Assembly: GCF_024609265.1 (NCBI RefSeq)
Contig: NZ_JANHMP010000001.1
Span: 310,001 to 374,000 of the forward strand
DNA length: 64,000 nt
From: Geothrix campi
Lineage (GTDB): Bacteria; Acidobacteriota; Holophagae; Holophagales; Holophagaceae
Direction: 5' to 3'
Shown: positions 35,414 through 41,987 of the stretch, piece by piece
Layout: every line of letters starts with the position of its first letter
Numbering within the stretch: the first letter of the stretch is position 1
Program-made: the position numbers and the translations under genes
Notes under the pieces: model-generated
The model's database searches: none
The model's input: the letters and a program-made list of their open reading frames with translations, nothing else
Told to the model about the DNA's origin: nothing

Positions 35414-36402
35414 TGGCCGCCAAGGACGATGTCGGCATCCACGGGCATCCCGGGCTTGAGCTCCATCGCCGGATTGGGAATGTCGATCTTGATGCGGTAG
35501 ACCAGCTTTGTGCGCTCCTTGCGGGTCTGGACCGTCTTGGGCGTGAACTCGGCCTCTGAGGCGATGAAGGCCACGCGGCCCTCGTAGCGCTTCCCGGGGA
35601 AGGAGTCCGACGTGACGAAGGCCTTCTGGCCCACCTTCACGCGGCCCAAATCCGACTCTTCCACGTAGGCGCGCAGCCAGACCTGCCCCAGATCCGCCAT
35701 CGTCACGACCGCCGTGCCCGGCGAGACGTACTCCATGGGCTCGACGTTCTTGGAGAGGATCATGCCGGCGGTCGGCGCCGTGAGGGTGGCGTAGCCCAGC
35801 TGGGTCCGGGCCAGGGCGAGGGCCTGCTGGGTTTGCTCGAACCGGGCCCGGACCTGGTCGATGTCCTCCTTCCGAGGTCCCTTCCGGACGAGGGTGAACT
35901 GCTGATCCGCCTGCCGGACCTTGCCGCGGGCCGCCTCGAGGGAGGCCCGGCTGGCTTCGTAGTCGCGCACCGAAAGGATGCCCTTCTGCTGGAGGTCGCG
36001 GAGGCGGGCCTCGTCGGGTTCCAGCCTCCGGAGATCGGCGCTGGCCTGCTCCAGGGCGGCCCTGGAGGCCTCGATCTCCTCCTTGCGCGACCCGGCCAGC
36101 GCGGCGTCCAGGGCGGCCCGGGCGGTGGCGGCATCCGCCTGGCGCATGGCCACCTGCTGCTCCAGATCCTTGGCGTCCAGCCGGGCGAGGAGCTGTCCGG
36201 CCTGGACCATCTGGCCCTCGTCCACCGGGCGCTCGAGCACCTTCCCCGCCACCCGGAAGCTGGCTTCCACCTGGATGACTTCGATGTTGCCCGAGAGTTT
36301 GAGGCGGTTCTCCTGATGGTTTCCGCAGCCGGTGGCCAGGAAGGCTGTTCCACCGAGGAGAACCAGCATGGCGATGGGAAGATGCCGGTCTGTCGGTCTC
36401 AT
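35410..36402 (-). CDS. Membrane fusion protein, YbhG/HlyD type lipoprotein
   Basis: A 330-residue periplasmic adaptor. The N-terminal signal ends in a lipobox (F-L-A-T-G-C), predicting a lipid-anchored protein. A lipoyl/barrel-sandwich half (G-N-I-E-V-I-Q-V-E-A), a long coiled coil (~residues 75-190) and the returning half (L-T-A-P-T-A-G-M-I) follow in HlyD order. ATG 36402 has GGAG eight bases upstream and overlaps the TetR stop. It would link the ABC permeases to an outer membrane channel that is not in this unit. Confidence 0.9.
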   Translation of the reverse strand: MRPTDRHLPIAMLVLLGGTAFLATGCGNHQENRLKLSGNIEVIQVEASFRVAGKVLERPVDEGQMVQAGQLLARLDAKDLEQQVAMRQADAATARAALDAALAGSRKEEIEASRAALEQASADLRRLEPDEARLRDLQQKGILSVRDYEASRASLEAARGKVRQADQQFTLVRKGPRKEDIDQVRARFEQTQQALALARTQLGYATLTAPTAGMILSKNVEPMEYVSPGTAVVTMADLGQVWLRAYVEESDLGRVKVGQKAFVTSDSFPGKRYEGRVAFIASEAEFTPKTVQTRKERTKLVYRIKIDIPNPAMELKPGMPVDADIVLGGQ

Positions 36403-37106
36403 GGACGGGTCTCCTTGATGGCGAGGGGGTCTGCCGCAAGCTCGGGCAGGGGCGGCAACGGGGCGAGCGGATCCCGGGCGACGCCCCGCCAATACAGGTC
36501 GAACCAGGCGCGCAGCCCAGTCTCCACGGCCTGGTCGTGGGGCAGTCCCATGAGGCGGGGCAGCACGGTGGGCAGCAAGTCGAGGATCTCGAGTTGCATC
36601 CTCGCGAGAAAGAAGGTGGCCAGCAGAGAATGGAGGTCCGCTCGCAGGTCTCCGCGTGCGATGCCCTGATCGAGGATGCTCCGGATGGCCATCACGATGG
36701 GGCGGAGGCGGGCCGCGATGAGGTCCGAGAGTCCCTCGGCCCCATGCACGATCTCGCCCCGGATGAGGGACCGGATGCCCGGATCAGCCTTGAGATGCCG
36801 ATGGTAGATCCGGACGACCTCCCAGAGCCTGAAGGCGGTGGAGCGTGGATCCTCGGGCGCCGCCACCACCTCGAGTTCCTGGAGGATAGGAGGAAAGCGG
36901 CGGGCCAGCAGGGCAGTGAACATGGCCTCCTTGCTGTCGAAGTGGTAGTAGATCAGGGCCGGGTCGCAGCCAGCCTGCTTGGCGATGGCCCGCAGGCTGG
37001 CTGCCCGGAGGCCATCCCGGGCGAAGACCTCCTGGGCCGCATCCAGGATCCGGTCGGGGTCCATCCGGATGGGTTTGGGGCCGCGGGGGCGGGAAGGTGT
37101 GGGCAT
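36399..37106 (-). CDS. TetR-family transcriptional regulator
   Basis: A 235-residue repressor. The HTH is at residues ~20-65 (R-I-L-D-A-A-Q-E-V-F, S-L-R-A-I-A-K-Q-A-G, L-I-Y-Y-H-F-D-S-K-E). The larger C-terminal part resembles the YbiH/CecR-type ligand domain, which fits the exporter encoded behind it. It is the first gene of a five-partner unit with overlapping start/stop codons, so it probably controls its own operon. ATG 37106 has GGAG four bases upstream. The ligand is unknown; related regulators respond to drugs. Confidence 0.88.
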   Translation of the reverse strand: MPTPSRPRGPKPIRMDPDRILDAAQEVFARDGLRAASLRAIAKQAGCDPALIYYHFDSKEAMFTALLARRFPPILQELEVVAAPEDPRSTAFRLWEVVRIYHRHLKADPGIRSLIRGEIVHGAEGLSDLIAARLRPIVMAIRSILDQGIARGDLRADLHSLLATFFLARMQLEILDLLPTVLPRLMGLPHDQAVETGLRAWFDLYWRGVARDPLAPLPPLPELAADPLAIKETRP

Positions 37107-37115
37107 GGAGCTCCA

Positions 37116-37133
37116 ATTCAACGAATGTTGAAT
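37116..37133. promoter_or_regulatory. Palindrome, likely TetR operator
   Basis: ATTCAAC-gaat-GTTGAAT has perfect 7-base half-sites around a 4-base centre, 10 bases before the regulator's ATG. It overlaps the -10 of the putative promoter at 37132-37160, the usual place for an autorepressor site. Confidence 0.6.
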
Positions 37134-37160
37134 GATGGAATCCTGGAAGGGGCTTGGCAA
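37132..37160 (-). promoter_or_regulatory. Putative promoter of the TetR-exporter operon
   Basis: Reading the minus strand, TTGCCA and CATCAT are spaced by 17 bases. The -10 is weak, and the operator palindrome overlaps its end and the expected start of transcription. Confidence 0.4.
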
Positions 37161-37203
37161 GCCTAATTTCATCGGTCGTGGAAATCTGTTTCAGCCATGA
37201 AAA

Positions 37204-37226
37204 AGCCCCCGCTTGGGGGCTCTTTC
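37204..37226 (-). terminator. Rho-independent terminator after rpoZ
   Basis: AGCCCCC/GGGGGCT with a 4-base loop, followed on the minus strand by TTTT. It lies 20 bases after the rpoZ stop. Confidence 0.75.
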
Positions 37227-37240
37227 AAGACAGCCTGAGC

Positions 37241-37525
37241 TTACTCGCCGGAGATGGGAACCACCGTCGTGTCTTCGATGGTGATGATCTCAGCCTCCTC
37301 GAAGGCGATGCGATTCTCCTCGACCTCGGCCATGGCCACCTGGCCCCAGAACGAAGCGAGCTTGGGGGCATCCTGGGCCTGGCCGTGCTTGTTGACGGGA
37401 ACGACCACTTCAACTTTGGGGAAGGCACCGCGCTGAAGCTGATCGCAGCGCTTGCCTGCCACGACGACGAAGCGGTACTTGTTGGCGATTTCTTCTGGAA
37501 CACGGACGATGGTGCGTTGGGTCAT
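37241..37525 (-). CDS. rpoZ: RNA polymerase omega subunit
   Basis: A 94-residue protein. The segment N-K-Y-R-F-V-V-V-A-G-K-R-C-D-Q-L-Q-R-G-A matches the conserved omega core that clamps the beta' C-terminus. It lacks the D-P-V-E motif of enterobacterial omega but ends in an acidic stretch. ATG 37525 has GGAG six bases upstream. In many bacteria rpoZ is beside coaBC on the same strand; here the two are divergent across 88 bases. Confidence 0.82.
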   Translation of the reverse strand: MTQRTIVRVPEEIANKYRFVVVAGKRCDQLQRGAFPKVEVVVPVNKHGQAQDAPKLASFWGQVAMAEVEENRIAFEEAEIITIEDTTVVPISGE

Positions 37526-37544
37526 GGGCCACTCCGAACCAGGA

Positions 37545-37573
37545 AGCATAACACCTGTCAGGAATTTGAGCAA
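37545..37573 (-). promoter_or_regulatory. Putative rpoZ promoter
   Basis: On the minus strand TTGCTC and TATGCT are spaced by exactly 17 bases. Transcription would start roughly a dozen bases before the rpoZ ATG and carry its ribosome site. Confidence 0.55.
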
Positions 37574-37613
37574 TGCTCCTGGAGTAGGATGGGGGGTTCC
37601 AGGAGTCCCCTCG

Positions 37614-38822
37614 ATGCAGATCATCCTCGGCATCCCCGGCGGCATCGCCGCCTACAAGTCTGCCGATCTGGCCCGGTTGCTGGCCAACGACGGCCACCGG
37701 GTCCGCTGCATCCTCACCGAGGCGGGCGCACGGTTCATCACCCCCCTCACCCTCAGCAGCCTGACCGCTGAGCCCTGTTATGGCTCCAACCCCGACCAGG
37801 GCGAGTGGCGCGCCAACCCGAGCATCGAGCATATCGAGCTGGCCCGCTGGGCGGACCTGGTGGCGGTGGTGCCCGCCACGGCCGACATCATCGGGAAGGC
37901 TGCCAACGGTTTGGCCTCGGATCTACTCAGCACGGTGCTGCTGGCCACCCGGGCCCCGATCCTGTGGGCCCCCGCCATGAACACCGGGATGTGGGCGCAT
38001 CCGGCCGTCCAGGCCAATCTCGCCCGGTTGCGCTCCTTCGGGCACTCCGTCGTGGATCCGGATGACGGCATCCTGGCCTGCGGGGAGGAAGGCTCGGGCA
38101 AGCTCGCCCAGGTGGCTGCCATCGCCGAAGCCATTCTGATGCACGGCGCGCCGAAGCTCAGCAGCCTGATCGGTAAACGCGTTCTCATCACCTCCGGGCC
38201 GACCCGGGAAGACCTGGACCCCGTCCGCACCCTCACCAACCGGAGCACCGGCGCGATGGGCATCGAGCTGGCCCGGGCCTTCCGCGACGCGGGCGCACAC
38301 GTGCAATTGGTGCTGGGCGGGGACCTTCCGGCGCCCTGGGGCGTGGAGACCGTCCGCGTCCGTAGCGCCCTGGATATGCTGTCCGCCTGCGAGGCCCGCT
38401 GGGCCTCCGCCGATGGCCTGGTGGGGGCGGCAGCGGTGGCCGACCAGCGGCCGGAGACCTTTGCCGCGGAGAAGGTGAAGAAGGGTGAGAGACCGGAGAC
38501 CATGGTCTTGGTCCGTACGCCGGATATCCTCGCCACGCTGTCCGCGGCCAGGCGGCCGGGCCAATGGATCCTGGGGTTCGCTGCCGAGAGTGAGAACCAT
38601 CTGGCCCACGCGTCGGCCAAACTCCAGAACAAGGGCCTTGATGCGGTCCTGGTCAATGATATCCAAGGCGGCCGGGCCTTCGGAGCCCAGGCCAACACCT
38701 TGACACCCATCCTCGCGCAGGGGCCCCAGGCTCCCATCGGGCCCCTGCCCAAGGACGAGCTCGCCCGGGCGGTGGTGCATTGGTGGGGCCACCAACTGGA
38801 GGCCCGGGGCACCGTTCAATAG
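37614..38822 (+). CDS. coaBC: Bifunctional phosphopantothenoylcysteine decarboxylase / synthetase
   Basis: A 402-residue enzyme for two steps of coenzyme A synthesis. The N-terminal CoaC half binds FMN (G-I-P-G-G-I-A-A-Y-K-S), with the active His in I-E-H-I-E-L-A, P-A-M-N-T-G-M-W, and the reducing Cys in A-C-G-E-E-G-S-G-K. The C-terminal CoaB half has T-S-G-P-T-R-E-D-L-D-P-V-R and N-R-S-T-G-A-M-G, the CTP-dependent ligase. AGGAG is nine bases before ATG 37614; upstream frame is not family-like. Confidence 0.95.
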   Translation: MQIILGIPGGIAAYKSADLARLLANDGHRVRCILTEAGARFITPLTLSSLTAEPCYGSNPDQGEWRANPSIEHIELARWADLVAVVPATADIIGKAANGLASDLLSTVLLATRAPILWAPAMNTGMWAHPAVQANLARLRSFGHSVVDPDDGILACGEEGSGKLAQVAAIAEAILMHGAPKLSSLIGKRVLITSGPTREDLDPVRTLTNRSTGAMGIELARAFRDAGAHVQLVLGGDLPAPWGVETVRVRSALDMLSACEARWASADGLVGAAAVADQRPETFAAEKVKKGERPETMVLVRTPDILATLSAARRPGQWILGFAAESENHLAHASAKLQNKGLDAVLVNDIQGGRAFGAQANTLTPILAQGPQAPIGPLPKDELARAVVHWWGHQLEARGTVQ

Positions 38823-38839
38823 TTGTGGCGCGGCCCTCC

Positions 38840-39289
38840 TCAGAGGGCCGGATCCATCCAGGGCAGCACCTCGCTGGGCCGTCCAGGAACCTCACCCAGG
38901 CGCACCGCCACGACGACGATCCAGCCCGGCGGTCGCTGGAGGGACTTCAGGTCCATGACGAGGGTCTCGCCTGGCCCCGGCAGATCCGGGCGCCGGCGTT
39001 CCAGCACCACTTCGCCCCGACTGAACACCTCCTCGGCGGAGGGCTTGGTGAGGCCCAGGGGCAAGTAGAGCACCCGCAAAGACTCGACGCCCGCAAGGGT
39101 CGTCCCATTCACGTCCGTGGAGGGCAGCACCAGCCTGATCTTCCGCAACCCTTCCAGCCGGGCTTCCATGGCCTGGGCCGCCGCCCGAGGGCGCGGGATG
39201 GGATCACCCTTCCGCCCGCAGTGGACTGCCAGGAAGCTGAGCGTGATGGCGAGCAGCGGGTTTGCTAGTCTGAGGGATCGCATCGCCAT
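38840..39289 (-). CDS. Predicted lipoprotein
   Basis: A protein of 147-149 residues with a signal sequence and lipobox (F-L-A-V-H-C), followed by G-R-K-G-D-P-I-P-R-P, a mature start often seen in small outer membrane lipoproteins of the LptM-like type. The rest has beta-rich segments (V-L-Y-L-P-L-G-L, V-V-L-E-R-R-R-P-D-L) that may form a fibronectin-like fold. ATGs at 39289 and 39283 are both possible. It is convergent with coaBC; a GGCCCTC/GAGGGCC hairpin (38832-38849) surrounds its stop. Function unknown. Confidence 0.75.
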   Translation of the reverse strand: MAMRSLRLANPLLAITLSFLAVHCGRKGDPIPRPRAAAQAMEARLEGLRKIRLVLPSTDVNGTTLAGVESLRVLYLPLGLTKPSAEEVFSRGEVVLERRRPDLPGPGETLVMDLKSLQRPPGWIVVVAVRLGEVPGRPSEVLPWMDPAL

Positions 39290-39315
39290 CCATCATGCCC
39301 GATTCCGAGGTCCAA

Positions 39316-39355
39316 CCATGCCCGTGACCAAGATCCTCATTGCGAACCGCGGGGA
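39316..39355 (+). repeat. First copy of the 40-base accC start repeat
   Basis: These 40 bases are identical to 39460-39499, the true accC start, at an offset of 144 bases. They include the ATG and the codons for M-P-V-T-K-I-L-I-A-N-R-G. Confidence 0.95.
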
Positions 39356-39458
39356 CGATGACCCCTCCGCGAGCGAGCGGAGTGAGGGAGCGGGAGCGAA
39401 GCGATCGGGGTCAGGTCCCCGCGCAGGCCAGTGGTCCAATGCGAACGAGAGGGGTTAA
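39318..39458 (+). pseudogene. 46-codon upstream frame beginning like accC
   Basis: A frame with its own ribosome site (GAGG, seven bases upstream) starts M-P-V-T-K-I-L-I-A-N-R-G-D, identical to AccC for 12 residues. It then runs through a palindromic element (S-E-R-S-E-G-A-G-A-K-R-S) to a TAA three bases before the real accC ATG. It is either an accC start broken by the inserted element and left behind when an intact start was restored downstream, or a translated leader peptide for accC. The sequence alone cannot decide. Confidence 0.55.
39348..39423. repeat. Palindromic REP-like element
   Basis: A 76-base hairpin. The outer arms CGCGGGGAC (39348-39356) and GTCCCCGCG (39415-39423), and the inner arms TGACCCC (39359-39365) and GGGGTCA (39407-39413), are perfect complements. 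The loop is a purine-rich G-A-G-C-G-A series that itself contains TCCGC/GCGGA. The left arm uses the end of the accC repeat. A similar palindrome lies at 53480-53522. Confidence 0.8.
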
Positions 39459-39459
39459 G

Positions 39460-39499
39460 CCATGCCCGTGACCAAGATCCTCATTGCGAACCGCGGGGA
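39460..39499 (+). repeat. Second copy of the 40-base repeat (accC start)
   Basis: Identical to 39316-39355. This copy leads into the intact biotin carboxylase frame. Confidence 0.95.
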
Positions 39500-40955
39500 A
39501 ATTGCAGTTCGCGTGATCCGCACCTGCAGGGAAATGGGCATTCCGACCGTGGCGGTCTATTCCGAGGCCGACCGGGGGGCGCTGCACGTGCGGATGGCGG
39601 ACGAGGCCTACTGCATCGGGCCCGCCGCGGCCCGGGAGAGCTACCTGGTGCTGGAGAAGATCATCGATGTCTGCAGGCGCAGCGGCGCGGACGCTGTGCA
39701 TCCGGGCTATGGCTTCCTGTCCGAGAACGCGGAGGCGGCGCGGGCGTTTGAGGTTGCGGGCATCACTTTTATCGGACCACGGCCCGAATCCATCGAGAGC
39801 ATGGGCTCCAAGACCGCCGCCCGAGTCGTAGCCATTCAGGCGGGCTGTCCCGTGGTACCGGGCATCCAGGAAACCATGGCCGACGAAGAACTGCTCGTGG
39901 CCTCCCAGAAGATCGGCTTCCCGGTGATGCTCAAGGCCGCCATGGGCGGGGGCGGCAAGGGCATGCGGCTGGTGCACAAGGCTGAGGAATTCACCTCCTC
40001 CCTGGCCCGGGCCCGGGGCGAGGCCCTGTCCTCCTTCGGCGACGACAGCGTGTACGTGGAGAAGGCCATCGTCCAGCCGCGCCACATCGAGATCCAGATC
40101 TTCGGGGACACTCACGGCAACCATGTCTATCTGCACGAGCGGGAATGTTCCGTGCAACGCCGCCACCAGAAGGTGATCGAGGAAGCCCCCAGCCCCCACG
40201 TGACGCCTGAGATGCGCAAGGCCATGGGCGAGGCGGCCCTGAAGGTGGCCAAGGCTGTGGATTATGTGGGTGCGGGGACAGTCGAGTTCCTGGCGGACGC
40301 CGACCGCAACTTCTATTTCCTGGAATTGAACACCCGCCTGCAGGTGGAGCATCCCGTCACGGAATGGATCACGGGTCTCGACCTCGTGAAGTGGCAGATC
40401 CTCGTGGCCCAGGGCGAGAAGCTGCCCATGACCCAGGAGGAGATTCCCCTCAACGGCTGGGCCATCGAGTGTCGCGTCTACGCCGAGGATCCGGACAAGA
40501 ACTTCATGCCCAGCCCCGGGAAGATCACCTTCCTGCGCACACCCAGCGGACGCAACGTACGCGACGATGGCGGCGTGTACGAGGGCGCCGAGGTGCCCAT
40601 GTTCTACGACCCCATGATCAGCAAGCTGAGCACCTGGGGGCCTACGCGTCTGGAGGCCATCGAGCGCATGCGCGCGGCCCTGGGCGAGTACCGCATCGGG
40701 GGCATCCGCCACAACATCGCCTTCCATGAAGCTCTGATGGAACACGGACCCTTCCGCGAGGGGGCGCTCCACACCGGCATGCTCGACAAGCCCTTCTGGA
40801 AGAAGAAGCAACAAGGCCCCGACCTGAAATTCGCGGTGGCCGCCGCTCTGCTGCATGAACTCGAAACCGAACAGCGCCGGGCCGCCCAGCCTGCGGCCAG
40901 CGCCGATGGGAAACCCGATGCCTGGAGGCATTGGGGCCGGTTCAACCGGTTGTAG
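39462..40955 (+). CDS. accC: Biotin carboxylase subunit of an acyl-CoA carboxylase
   Basis: Carboxylates biotin on the carrier protein using ATP and bicarbonate. The 497-residue protein has K-I-L-I-A-N-R-G-E-I-A-V-R, the ATP-grasp glycine loop M-G-G-G-G-K-G-M-R, E-C-S-V-Q-R-R-H-Q-K, and E-L-N-T-R-L-Q-V-E-H. It is about 50 residues longer than E. coli AccC, with a charged C-terminal tail, which fits the propionyl-/acetyl-CoA carboxylase alpha type. GAGGGG lies seven bases before the ATG. The carrier gene follows by 10 bases; the carboxyltransferase subunits are not here. Confidence 0.95.
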   Translation: MPVTKILIANRGEIAVRVIRTCREMGIPTVAVYSEADRGALHVRMADEAYCIGPAAARESYLVLEKIIDVCRRSGADAVHPGYGFLSENAEAARAFEVAGITFIGPRPESIESMGSKTAARVVAIQAGCPVVPGIQETMADEELLVASQKIGFPVMLKAAMGGGGKGMRLVHKAEEFTSSLARARGEALSSFGDDSVYVEKAIVQPRHIEIQIFGDTHGNHVYLHERECSVQRRHQKVIEEAPSPHVTPEMRKAMGEAALKVAKAVDYVGAGTVEFLADADRNFYFLELNTRLQVEHPVTEWITGLDLVKWQILVAQGEKLPMTQEEIPLNGWAIECRVYAEDPDKNFMPSPGKITFLRTPSGRNVRDDGGVYEGAEVPMFYDPMISKLSTWGPTRLEAIERMRAALGEYRIGGIRHNIAFHEALMEHGPFREGALHTGMLDKPFWKKKQQGPDLKFAVAAALLHELETEQRRAAQPAASADGKPDAWRHWGRFNRL

Positions 40956-40965
40956 GGAGGATCAG

Positions 40966-41490
40966 ATGAAACGCACCCTTCTCATCGGCAAGGACTCCCA
41001 CGAGGTGGAACTCCTCCGCCAGGACGGCGCCACCACACTGGTCTGGGAGGGACAGAGCCACCCCATCGACATCCTCGAGCTGGAACCCGGCTGCTACTCG
41101 ATCCTTCTGGATGGCCGCTCCGTGGAGGTTCGTCTGGACCAGGCCAAGTCACCGGATCCGGAGGCGCACGCCTACCGCGCCATGCTCTACGACGGTGCCT
41201 ACGAGTTCGCCCTGGTGGATCCCCGGAGAGCCCTGCTGGCCGGTGCCGGCGGCGCGGGAGCCGGGGGTGGGCTGCTGTTGTCACCCATGCCCGGCAAGAT
41301 CGTGAAGCTGCTCGTGAAACCCGGCGACGCGGTCCAGGAAGGCCAGACCCTCCTCGTCATGGAAGCGATGAAGATGCAGAACGAGTTGAAGACCAGCACC
41401 ACCGGAACCGTGGCAACCGTGCATGTGCAGGAGGGCGCCACCGTGGAGACAGGGGCGTCGCTGATCACCGTCGTGGCGCCTGAAGCCTGA
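40966..41490 (+). CDS. accB: Biotin carboxyl carrier protein
   Basis: A 174-residue carrier. Residues 1-90 form a beta-rich domain like the biotin-transfer domain of propionyl-CoA carboxylase. A Gly/Ala linker (~90-103) leads to the biotinyl domain with the modified lysine in V-M-E-A-M-K-M-Q-N-E (Lys136). GGAGG is five bases before the ATG. The sequence from Lys136 to the end is repeated, slightly altered, after the stop codon. Confidence 0.95.
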   Translation: MKRTLLIGKDSHEVELLRQDGATTLVWEGQSHPIDILELEPGCYSILLDGRSVEVRLDQAKSPDPEAHAYRAMLYDGAYEFALVDPRRALLAGAGGAGAGGGLLLSPMPGKIVKLLVKPGDAVQEGQTLLVMEAMKMQNELKTSTTGTVATVHVQEGATVETGASLITVVAPEA

Positions 41491-41499
41491 AGAGGAGGC

Positions 41500-41527
41500 C
41501 TTGCGTATCGCCAAAGGCGATACCAAG
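41500..41527. repeat. Hairpin between accB and its duplicated tail
   Basis: GTATCGCC (41505-41512) pairs perfectly with GGCGATAC (41516-41523) around AAA, and CTTG/CAAG extend the stem with one unpaired base. It sits exactly at the upstream edge of the duplicated tail. Confidence 0.75.
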
Positions 41528-41644
41528 AAGATGCAGAACGAGTTGAAGACCAGCACCACCGGAACCGTGGCGACCGTGCATGTGCAGGAGGGTGCCACCG
41601 TGGAGACAGGGGCGTCGCTCATCACCGTAGCGCCCGAGGCCTGA
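41528..41644 (+). pseudogene. Duplicated accB 3' end
   Basis: This 117-base stretch repeats 41371-41490 with a handful of differences, mostly silent, and one codon less (V-A-P-E-A instead of V-V-A-P-E-A). It begins at the biotinyl-lysine codon but K-K-M-Q replaces A-M-K-M-Q, so the biotinylation motif is lost. The frame is open back to a TTG at 41501, just two bases after AGGAGG, which could give a 47-residue peptide. Silent changes suggest that it is either old or under some selection. Confidence 0.75.
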
Positions 41645-41922
41645 AGCTGAGGTCCCGCAAGCGGTGGGAAGGGGCACCGTCACCAGGACAACCTGGACCT
41701 ACCTTCTTGCGAGAACACATTAAACCCAAGGGTCTAGGGTGGGTTGGCCTACCGAAGGTCAGTGCTGAATGCCAACAACCTTCAGTCTGCTTGAAGTTCA
41801 AGGCAGGTTTGACCGATATTCAACCGATTTAGGTGTGATGATGGTCGATTAATTCACATCAACTCGTGAGGTGATATTTTGATGGTTGAGGGCCATAAAA
41901 AAAAGATTGGAACCTTTTTTTG

Positions 41923-41952
41923 TTGAACGTAACTGTGTTCCAGGACTAGTTT
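41923..41952 (+). promoter_or_regulatory. Putative promoter of the OmpA-family gene
   Basis: TTGAAC and TAGTTT are spaced by 18 bases, after the T-tract. The predicted start lies close to the palindrome at 41958-41971. Confidence 0.45.
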
Positions 41953-41957
41953 GTGGC

Positions 41958-41971
41958 GTGATGTGAATCAC
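41958..41971. promoter_or_regulatory. FNR/CRP-family-like palindrome
   Basis: GTGAT-gtga-ATCAC has perfect 5-base half-sites and four central bases, the TGAT-N4-ATCA layout of FNR-type sites. Its position at the expected transcription start would suit a repressor. Confidence 0.45.
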
Positions 41972-41987
41972 AATAAGCGGAGGTAGC

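Larger units (their letters stand above)
41645..41987. other. AT-rich regulatory region before the OmpA-family gene
   Basis: About 340 bases without a gene, clearly AT-richer than its surroundings. It contains a CCAGG/CCTGG hairpin near 41681-41694, several TGATG/CATCA elements at 41836-41870, an A-tract facing a T-tract (41897-41921) that may bend the DNA, a promoter and an FNR/CRP-like palindrome (listed separately). Confidence 0.55.

Noticed and set aside
34490-36439. ATPase with a 300-residue N-terminal extension
   Set aside because: The extension is the membrane-fusion-protein gene read in another frame; the ATPase starts at 35413.
38832-38849. GGCCCTC/GAGGGCC hairpin as the coaBC terminator
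   Set aside because: The stem surrounds the stop of the convergent lipoprotein gene, and no T-run follows on either strand.
41281-41625. Minus-strand frame with an internal protein repeat
   Set aside because: It is the antisense of the accB tail and its duplicate; the repeat reflects the duplication only.
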